A stretch of 43,918 nt of DNA from a virus, in the IMG/VR virus record IMGVR_UViG_3300005095_000069, positions 1-43,918 of that record, one strand, 5' to 3'. Both the position numbers and the translations under genes were made by a program. This document shows, piece by piece, positions 1-5,521 of this stretch. Numbering within the stretch: position 1 is the first letter of the stretch; every line of letters begins with the position of its first letter. The notes below the pieces were generated by a model that searched no databases, had not been told where the DNA came from, and saw only the letters and a program-made list of their open reading frames with translations.

Positions 1-90
1 TCCTTAACTCTTCTTTAGCTCTTCTTTAGCTCTTCCTTAGCTCTTCTTTAGCTCTTCCTATCAAAAAGAGATTACTTCCTTAGCTCTTCC
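1..90. repeat. 90-bp exact direct terminal repeat (left copy)
   Basis: Bases 1-90 are identical to bases 43829-43918, compared base by base. It may be a true terminal redundancy, or an assembly overlap of a circular or permuted molecule. It lies within the tandem array, so an assembler could also have collapsed or misjoined repeats here. The true repeat length therefore cannot be known from this window. Confidence 0.85.
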
Positions 91-180
91 TATCAAAAAG
101 AGAGCTTCTTCCTTAGCTCTTCTTTAGCTCTTCCTATCAAAAAGAGAGCTTTCCCCCCTCCTTTTTAGCCCTTGGAGCTT
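1..180. repeat. Left end of the 11-bp/21-bp hierarchical tandem array
   Basis: The stretch is built from 11-base units TTAGCTCTTCT and TTAGCTCTTCC (with a TTAACTCTTCT variant), interspersed with 21-22 base units that begin TATCAAAAAGAGA. Three of the longer units lie near 59, 91 and 136. The array ends in a C run and CCTTGGAGC-like text near 160-180. It is strongly pyrimidine-rich on the + strand. It is non-coding: each unit carries TAG or TAA, and an 11-base period puts stops in every frame. It continues the array at 42936-43918 if the genome is circular or concatemeric. Confidence 0.95.
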
Positions 181-200
181 TTTCTTTATATTTCCTTATT

Positions 201-342
201 TATTCTTTATCGTAATAAATAGTAATTTTAGTATAAAAAAGTAAAAAAAGTATTTTAGTAAATAGTAAAGGAAGTGTCAAACGATTATAGGGTTAAAAAA
301 AAAAGTTACTTTTTTTTTTTACGAAAATTACGATAAAGAATA
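201..342. promoter_or_regulatory. 16-bp inverted repeat pair framing a leftward promoter
   Basis: TATTCTTTATCGTAAT at 201-216 is the exact reverse complement of 327-342. The arm centres are 126 bp apart, about 12 helical turns. The same element, with 23-bp arms, recurs at 42349-42482. The interval holds a leftward promoter at 252-280. The layout resembles paired operator or looping sites, or an origin element; which of these is inference. Confidence 0.75.
252..280 (-). promoter_or_regulatory. Leftward sigma70-type promoter
   Basis: On the - strand TTGACA (280-275) is followed after exactly 17 bases by TAAAAT (257-252), a near-perfect sigma70 match. Transcription would start near 245 and run left into the tandem array, and so toward the late genes if the molecule is circular or concatemeric. 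Bases 201-240 just downstream match the sequence downstream of the 42402-42432 promoter. Confidence 0.6.
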
Positions 343-695
343 TTTTAAGAAAACTTCAGTCTTTTTTAGAATAAAAATTAAATAGGATTTAAAAACTCCT
401 ATTTAAATCTTCTTTTAAAAACCATTCTATGGGCCTAAAATTTTTAAGCTTAATTTTTTCTTAAGAAAATAAATTAGTTTTACGTTTAAGAAAAAAATTT
501 TTTTTAAAAAAAAACCTTAAACGAAACTTAAAGTTTAAAAAGGAATGAGATTTTAGGAATAATTTCATTTAAGAATACTTTAAGAAACCGTTTTATTCCT
601 TATTAGAATTTAAGTTTCGTTTAAGAAAACTAACTTTTTCTAGAATTCACAAATAAAAGCCTCTTAAAAATTTTTATAACTTTTAGATAATATTT
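343..695. other. AT-rich gene-free region with TTTAAGAA motifs
   Basis: No gene is seen here. The region holds several copies of TTTAAGAA or close variants (near 344, 485, 568, 580 and 620), homopolymer A and T runs, and a 17-bp perfect inverted repeat (516-532 with 609-625, CTTAAACGAAACTTAAA). It could be an AT-rich unwinding region or a set of regulatory binding sites. Confidence 0.6.
516..625. repeat. 17-bp perfect inverted repeat
   Basis: CTTAAACGAAACTTAAA at 516-532 is the reverse complement of 609-625, with a 76-base spacer. It lies in the leader region of the rightward arm. It does not resemble a terminator, because it has a long spacer and no U tract. A protein-binding pair or replication element is possible. 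Confidence 0.8.
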
Positions 696-735
696 ATTCT
701 TTTTAAGAATATATTAAGCTTTAATAAGCTATAAT
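696..735 (+). promoter_or_regulatory. Early rightward promoter with palindromic upstream box
   Basis: TATAAT lies at 730-735, about 40 bases before the first gene. The palindromic box ATTCTTTTTAAGAAT lies at 696-710, exactly 19 bases upstream of the -10. The promoter before the gene at 3791 has the same box-to-10 distance, and both share TATAATTACA at the -10. No good TTGACA box is present. Confidence 0.6.
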
Positions 736-774
736 TACAACATAACAAAAACAAACTAACTAAAAGGATTCGCA

Positions 775-1167
775 ATGACACAAGTAGAAATAACAGGAAA
801 AGTATTAGATTTAGAATTTTTCTATAACCTATTAAAGAAATGGGATTTAAAAGAAGATTATATTATTACTCTAGCTTCACCTTATATTGCTCAAGATAGC
901 TTAGATATTAATGAAGCAATAAAAAATACTCTATTTTTGATTAGAATTATTATCAACAGAAAGGTAAATGAGTTTTTAAATTCTCTTGATTCAAATAAAT
1001 ATATTATATTAAGAGACTTTATCTATTCTCCATTTATATTTGTTAATTACCTTGATTCTTGTATAGATGATGATTTATTTCTTGATGAGGTAGTAACCAA
1101 AGATTCTATTGACGAGGAGAAATTACTTGAATATCTCATAGAGTATGAGATAATTAAGAGAAAATAA
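775..1167 (+). CDS. Hypothetical early protein (130 aa)
   Basis: I do not recognise this protein. It is the first gene of the rightward arm. It sits about 40 bases after a TATAAT box and has a good ribosome site (AAAGGA, then a short spacer to ATG). The protein is acidic, leucine/isoleucine/aspartate-rich and probably helical, with no cysteine pairs, signal peptide or membrane segment. Its first position suggests an early, perhaps host-takeover, role, but that is inference from order only. The end of the gene is partly duplicated just past the stop: 24 bases at 1125-1148 recur at 1172-1195, which suggests a local tandem duplication in or after the C-terminal codons. Confidence 0.8.
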   Translation: MTQVEITGKVLDLEFFYNLLKKWDLKEDYIITLASPYIAQDSLDINEAIKNTLFLIRIIINRKVNEFLNSLDSNKYIILRDFIYSPFIFVNYLDSCIDDDLFLDEVVTKDSIDEEKLLEYLIEYEIIKRK

Positions 1168-1195
1168 AATCACTTGAATATCTCATAGAGTATGA
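1125..1195. repeat. 24-bp direct repeat across a stop codon
   Basis: Bases 1125-1148, inside the end of the first gene, recur exactly at 1172-1195, just after its stop, 47 bases apart. The second copy runs straight into the hairpin at 1195-1221. It is best explained as a recent local duplication. Confidence 0.85.
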
Positions 1196-1221
1196 ATTAG
1201 GAGAAACAATTTCTCCTAATT
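1195..1221 (+). terminator. 12-bp stem hairpin after the first gene
   Basis: AATTAGGAGAAA and TTTCTCCTAATT form a perfect 12-bp stem with a CAA loop. The following bases are not a clean T run, so it may stall or process RNA rather than fully terminate. Confidence 0.5.
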
Positions 1222-1291
1222 GTTAAGCAAAAACTGAACTAACTAACGAAAATCACTTAGTTACTTATTATATACTAATTAGTAACTATTT

Positions 1292-1350
1292 ATTATATAC
1301 TAACTAATCTTAAAATAAGGAAAATAGTTTAAGATTAGTTAGTATATAAT
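1292..1350. promoter_or_regulatory. 23-bp perfect inverted repeat before the primase gene
   Basis: Arms 1292-1314 and 1328-1350 are perfectly complementary over 23 bp, with a 13-base loop. The right arm ends in TATATAAT (1343-1350), a plausible -10 for the primase gene at 1388, so the arm overlaps a promoter. A further copy of TTATTATATACTAA lies near 1266, and the left arm begins with the same text. No T run follows, so it is not a typical terminator. It may be an operator, an origin hairpin or an RNA-processing stem. Confidence 0.65.
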
Positions 1351-1387
1351 TTAAAACTAGTATAAAAGGATAAAGGATACAATAGAT

Positions 1388-3709
1388 ATGATAAAAATAG
1401 CAGTAACTAAACTAACTAACACTCCAAAGCATAAGAGAGTATTAAAAGAGCACTTTAAGCCTAATTGGCAAGAGCCTGATAAACTAATTCCTTTTGATAG
1501 AGACTCTTTACAATCAGGAGGTTATATTGGTATACCAAAGAAGTCATCTCCTCCACTTCTTGTTATTGATTTTGATTTACCGAATATGGATAATGAAACA
1601 AAACAAGAAGCTAGCTTACTAATTAATACTTTACTAGAAACAAATCTTTATGTTAAAACCACAAAAGGGTATCATTTTTATTTTCTCCTTCCAAAAGACC
1701 CACATTCGCTTTATCATAGAAATTCTCTAAATATTAGAGAAGGAGTAGACATTCCTACAGGAGTATTTCTTCCTCTGTCAGATACTACAAAGACTCTACA
1801 TAATGAGAATAAACCTATAGTAGAGCCTCCAGAAGAGTTAACTAATTTTTTGTTTAAATATAAGGATAAAGATAAAGATAAAGATAAAGATAAATATAAA
1901 CCTAATCATACGTTAGAACAGTATTATATAAACTATGGATATATAAAACCTTTTAAAGATGAGTTAGAGACTTCTCAAAGAGATTCTAATTCAGCTCTAA
2001 ATGACCCTTATTTGCTAAGATTGTTTGAAGAAATTCTCTATTCTTATAATGCAGGAATTAACCCTAATTCATCTTTTGCTAGACACTTAAAAGAGCAAGA
2101 TATAAGTTTTAATATTATTAAATCAGGAGAGAAAAATCAACAGCTTAATAGACTTGCATTCTTACTTTTAAAAGACCCGTCAGTAGATGAGCAAACATTT
2201 AAACTACTGACAACTCTTTATAATATTTATCTTGATAGGGAAGAACGGGACAAAGAGGAACATATAGCTATAATAAATTCTCTTCTAAACACTCAAGAGT
2301 TTAATTTTGATTTAAACACACAAAAAACTCTTACTAAGTCTATAACAGTTACTCACTCTATAACATCTATAAAGTTTCATATACTTGCTACACCAGAGAG
2401 TAAATTTTATTTGCTTCCTTATTTACCCCATGCTAATCCAGAACAAACTATATTTACAAAACAGGCTATGCAACAACTTTTGATTAGAGATTTTAATATA
2501 CCTAAACAGAAAGCTAAATCTCTCTTAGAAAGAGCTCCTATAGTCTCCCTTATAAATGACCCTCTAACAGGGTATGGATTAATTCCTAAACATCTCTCAT
2601 TATATTCAGCAACAAATAAGTTTAATATTGCTATACAAACTGACTCAATGAGAGCATTTAAGGATAAATCATCATATAGCAATAGAATAGTAAAAGGATA
2701 CCTTACTCTATTAGATAATCTTACTAATTCTGATAAGTTTTTACAGGATTATATACTTTCTTATTTTAAGACACGATATCAAAGTCCTAAGCTTAGGCCT
2801 ATAATTTTTTGTTTTTGGGGAATAGGAGGTTCAGGAAAAGATACTCTTATAAACCTGTTATCGTCTCCTTTTGGAGAGCCAACAACTCTAACAGAGAATA
2901 TAGCTTTAGATAAACATTCTTCTTGGCAGATAGAGCCTAATGTACATATATCAGAGATAGCAGACTGGACAAAACAAGCACAATCTCAATTTAAGGCTCA
3001 ACTAAAGACTATTACAGGTTCTCAAGGGACTGTAACAATTCGCCCTATGCACAAGACAACAGTAAATATAAAGTCCTATGTACAGATATTTATATCCATG
3101 AACACACCTACGGCAATACATTCTACACCTAATGAGCTAAGAAGGTATGTTATATGCCGCTCTAATACGACACTATTAAAAGCTCTTGATAACTATAATT
3201 CTTCTCTTGATATAGATGAGCAAGTAACTATAGAGGAGTTAACAGACCCAAAAAATTACCACCATTTCCACGCGTGGCTTTCAACTTATACTCCTAAATA
3301 TGAACATAATTTTTATTCAGCAGAAGCAACACAAAAGTCTAGAGTATTTAGAGATTATCTTGACCTTACAACTACTAATAAAGATAAAATTGTCCATGCT
3401 CTTAATGCAGAGCCTACGACTAATTTTATACGACTCTCCACATTTGAGTATATACTAAAAGAGGTGCACGATATCTCACTAGAGACTCTATTAGAGGAGA
3501 ATGCTTCTCAAATAAAAGTTCAGCCATATGAGATACTTATTGCAAGACCTCTAGCAAACAAGCTCTTATATAAAGAGAATGCTATAATATATCTATCAGA
3601 AGATAAGTTACCTTTTAATGGTAACTATGCTCCTTATATTACTATTCAAGGGTCTATACAAAAGAAAGTAAAACCCCTTGATAAGTATGAAGATATAAAT
3701 ATAGAATAA
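1388..3709 (+). CDS. Prim-Pol primase fused to SF3-type helicase
   Basis: This is a 773-residue replication initiator that primes and unwinds phage DNA. The N-terminal part looks like an archaeo-eukaryotic Prim-Pol domain: LLVIDFD (D61, D63), then KGYHFYF with H96, then GVDIPTG (D121). This acid-acid/His/acid order is typical of the family. A charged linker of alternating Lys and Asp (about residues 159-169) follows, encoded by a GATAAA hexamer run. The C-terminal half has a Walker A motif GIGGSGKDT (near 477), a Walker B-like HISEIADW (near 519) and an SMN sensor (near 570), as in SF3/P4-D5 helicases. It has its own gap upstream with a hairpin promoter. The family roles are established; the assignment by motif is strong, though activity is not shown. 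Confidence 0.88.
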   Translation: MIKIAVTKLTNTPKHKRVLKEHFKPNWQEPDKLIPFDRDSLQSGGYIGIPKKSSPPLLVIDFDLPNMDNETKQEASLLINTLLETNLYVKTTKGYHFYFLLPKDPHSLYHRNSLNIREGVDIPTGVFLPLSDTTKTLHNENKPIVEPPEELTNFLFKYKDKDKDKDKDKYKPNHTLEQYYINYGYIKPFKDELETSQRDSNSALNDPYLLRLFEEILYSYNAGINPNSSFARHLKEQDISFNIIKSGEKNQQLNRLAFLLLKDPSVDEQTFKLLTTLYNIYLDREERDKEEHIAIINSLLNTQEFNFDLNTQKTLTKSITVTHSITSIKFHILATPESKFYLLPYLPHANPEQTIFTKQAMQQLLIRDFNIPKQKAKSLLERAPIVSLINDPLTGYGLIPKHLSLYSATNKFNIAIQTDSMRAFKDKSSYSNRIVKGYLTLLDNLTNSDKFLQDYILSYFKTRYQSPKLRPIIFCFWGIGGSGKDTLINLLSSPFGEPTTLTENIALDKHSSWQIEPNVHISEIADWTKQAQSQFKAQLKTITGSQGTVTIRPMHKTTVNIKSYVQIFISMNTPTAIHSTPNELRRYVICRSNTTLLKALDNYNSSLDIDEQVTIEELTDPKNYHHFHAWLSTYTPKYEHNFYSAEATQKSRVFRDYLDLTTTNKDKIVHALNAEPTTNFIRLSTFEYILKEVHDISLETLLEENASQIKVQPYEILIARPLANKLLYKENAIIYLSEDKLPFNGNYAPYITIQGSIQKKVKPLDKYEDINIE
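1862..1896 (+). repeat. In-frame GATAAA hexamer microsatellite
   Basis: About five tandem six-base units encode alternating Lys-Asp between the primase and helicase domains. Because the unit is six bases, slippage changes only linker length and never the frame. Confidence 0.85.
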
Positions 3710-3722
3710 TATAGTCTATATT

Positions 3723-3759
3723 ATTCTTAAGAATATTATAAGTTTAAATATAATATAAT
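3723..3759 (+). promoter_or_regulatory. Rightward promoter with palindromic box
   Basis: The palindrome ATTCTTAAGAAT at 3723-3734 lies 19 bases before TATAAT at 3754-3759, the same spacing as at 696-735. A second overlapping TATAAT lies at 3749-3754. It drives the gene at 3791. Confidence 0.55.
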
Positions 3760-3790
3760 ATAATTACACTATAAAAATAAAGGAAAGAAA

Positions 3791-4237
3791 ATGACTAAAG
3801 CAAAAGTTATAGAGTTAATAATTGCTAAGTTACCAAAAGAGTTAAAAAATAATAAGACTCTGATGACTATATTAGAAGAGATAAAAAATAAAAGAAATAG
3901 AAAGTCTAAAATAGACTTTATAAAAAATGATAAAGGAGAGGTATCTTACATTAAAGATACATTATCAAACCTTTGGTTTCCTGTAGATAAGTTCCCAAAA
4001 ACAAATACACCTTTTGGTTTCAGACCACAACATAAAGAGTTAGTAAAACATCGTAATATTTTTTATTCTGGTATAGATAATAAAATAAAAAATATTCAAG
4101 AGAAAGCTATTAATGGAGATATTTCTATTGATGAGGCTAGACGTCAAATAAACACTCTTAAAAATAAAAAATGGGACGTTAGAGTAGCTATACAAGAGCT
4201 TAATTTAAAAGGGTCAAAAGAGCCTCCTAAGGATTAA
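3791..4237 (+). CDS. Hypothetical protein (148 aa)
   Basis: I do not recognise this protein. It is basic, about 148 residues, with a lysine/asparagine-rich N-terminal half, a central aromatic-proline patch (around LWFPVDKFPK) and a charged helical C-terminal half. The charge suggests nucleic-acid binding, but there is no clear motif. It has a promoter of its own and a clear AAAGGAAAG ribosome site. It lies between the primase and the single-strand-binding protein, so a replication role is likely by context only. The stop codon lies inside a small hairpin (CCTAAGG/CCTTAGG, 4226-4245). Confidence 0.78.
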   Translation: MTKAKVIELIIAKLPKELKNNKTLMTILEEIKNKRNRKSKIDFIKNDKGEVSYIKDTLSNLWFPVDKFPKTNTPFGFRPQHKELVKHRNIFYSGIDNKIKNIQEKAINGDISIDEARRQINTLKNKKWDVRVAIQELNLKGSKEPPKD

Positions 4238-4256
4238 ACCTTAGGATACCATAAAA

Positions 4257-4313
4257 GATAACCTAAAAGAGCAGTTAACGCCTCCATTCTATTAACTGCT
4301 CTTTTAGGTTATC
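4257..4313 (+). promoter_or_regulatory. 22-bp perfect hairpin before the SSB gene, with a third competing copy
   Basis: Arms 4257-4278 and 4292-4313 form a perfect 22-bp stem with a 13-base loop. Fourteen bases of the left arm (GATAACCTAAAAGA) recur at 4331-4344, just before the ribosome site of the SSB gene (AAAGGA, 4357-4362). The right arm could thus pair with either the upstream or the downstream copy. No T tract follows the stem. It may be an RNA-processing stem, an attenuator or a riboregulator. Confidence 0.65.
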
Positions 4314-4368
4314 AAAATTCAAAACAAATAGATAACCTAAAAGATAACTAATAAAGAAAGGATTTTAA

Positions 4369-5091
4369 ATGGCAAAACAAAAGTATGAGACACCAGTAGG
4401 AACACTAGAGTATGTTATTGTAAGTGGTAAAGGTAAACTTAAATTAGAGGGAGATGAAACTAATCCTCTTGATTATGAATATTCTGCTAATCTTAAATTA
4501 GATGACCCTAAATTACTTGAGCAAGTACAGAAAGATATTAATGACTTTTGGAGAAAAGCTAAAGAAGCTGGAGATGTAAAAAAAGCTAAGCCTGATTGGT
4601 CTCCTATTAAAGCTCTTAAAAATGAGGAAACTGATGAGCCTATTCTTGGAACAGAATATTTTCATGCTAAAACTGTAGCTAATTGGAAAGATAAACAATC
4701 AGGAGAGATTAGAAAACAAATAATTCCTGTTTATGATGGTATTGGAAATAATATTAGACAAAAACTTATATCTAAAAATATACTTATTGGTAATGGTTCA
4801 GAGGGTATTATTTATTGTACTCTTACTACTACAAAAAATACTAAGACTAAAAAAGAGGGTATTACAGCATATTTAGAGGCTATTCAACTTGCTAAATTAG
4901 AACCTTATAAAGTAGGTGAAGTAGATAAATCAAGACTTAAAAAACTTGATAATGCAGAAGCACTTAATCTTGATGAGTACAGTATAGAGGAAGAACAAGA
5001 AACAGCTAATACTACAGAAGAAAGACAAGAAACAGCTAATACTACAGAAGAAAGACAAGAAACAGATAAAGTTCCTGAAGTAGAAGTATAA
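4369..5091 (+). CDS. Single-stranded DNA-binding protein, T7 gp2.5-like
   Basis: This probable replication SSB has 240 residues, close to the size of T7 gp2.5. It coats single-stranded phage DNA and contacts the polymerase and helicase. The body has the pattern of phage OB-fold SSBs of this type: an N-terminal TPVGTLEYVIV strand, a YEYSANLKLD strand, a central FHAKTVANWKD segment, a VYDGIGNN segment and an IGNGSEG turn near residue 143. The acidic C-terminal tail, expected to mediate partner contacts, is extended by repeats of TTEERQETAN (about residues 208-235). A clear AAAGGA ribosome site precedes it. It stands directly upstream of the polymerase genes. Family assignment is by pattern, not by search. 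Confidence 0.72.
   Translation: MAKQKYETPVGTLEYVIVSGKGKLKLEGDETNPLDYEYSANLKLDDPKLLEQVQKDINDFWRKAKEAGDVKKAKPDWSPIKALKNEETDEPILGTEYFHAKTVANWKDKQSGEIRKQIIPVYDGIGNNIRQKLISKNILIGNGSEGIIYCTLTTTKNTKTKKEGITAYLEAIQLAKLEPYKVGEVDKSRLKKLDNAEALNLDEYSIEEEQETANTTEERQETANTTEERQETDKVPEVEV
4991..5065 (+). repeat. 30-bp in-frame repeat in the SSB tail
   Basis: About two and a third copies of a 30-base unit encode the decapeptide TTEERQETAN. The repeat lengthens the acidic C-terminal tail in steps of ten residues without changing the frame. Confidence 0.9.
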
Positions 5092-5096
5092 TTAAG

Positions 5097-5126
5097 AATA
5101 AAGCAGATATTTTAATCTGCTTTATT
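5097..5126 (+). terminator. 12-bp stem hairpin after the SSB gene
   Basis: AATAAAGCAGAT (5097-5108) pairs with ATCTGCTTTATT (5115-5126) around a six-base loop. T-rich text lies at the end of the stem. It is a plausible intrinsic terminator or a processing site. Confidence 0.55.
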
Positions 5127-5167
5127 ATAAAATAATATTACAAAAAAGAATAAATAAGGATTAAAAA

Positions 5168-5521
5168 ATGAGTTTAAAAAGAATGGCAAAAATTAGATTT
5201 TTAGATGAGAATGCAGAGATAAATTCTGTTTCTTATGCTTATAAAATATTACCTAATTTAGAGTTGAAAGAAGGAGATTATGCTACAGTTCAAGCAAGAG
5301 GAAATTTAAAAGTAGATTTAACTGCTTTTAATATCTTTAAAAAACTGGATAAAAAAAGAGCATTTCTTCTAAAACAGCTACAAAAAGCAAAAGAGCAAGT
5401 AAATGAGTTGCAAATATTAAAATTATTATCGGAGTCTAACCCTAAATTGGCTGAATTATTCGATGAATACACAAAAGTAGAACAAGAACTTTTAGGAATT
5501 AAAGATGATACCAGAAATTGA
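5168..5521 (+). CDS. Hypothetical protein with beta-rich N-terminus and coiled coil (117 aa)
   Basis: I do not recognise a named family. The first 50 residues look beta-rich (SYAYKILP, then LKEGDYATVQARG, then LKVDLTAF), a pattern seen in small phage barrel-like proteins. The rest is helical and heptad-like (residues about 57-112). An AAGGA ribosome site sits before ATG. The end overlaps the start of the polymerase gene by 17 bases, which suggests translational coupling and a role near replication. The function is unknown. Confidence 0.8.
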   Translation: MSLKRMAKIRFLDENAEINSVSYAYKILPNLELKEGDYATVQARGNLKVDLTAFNIFKKLDKKRAFLLKQLQKAKEQVNELQILKLLSESNPKLAELFDEYTKVEQELLGIKDDTRN

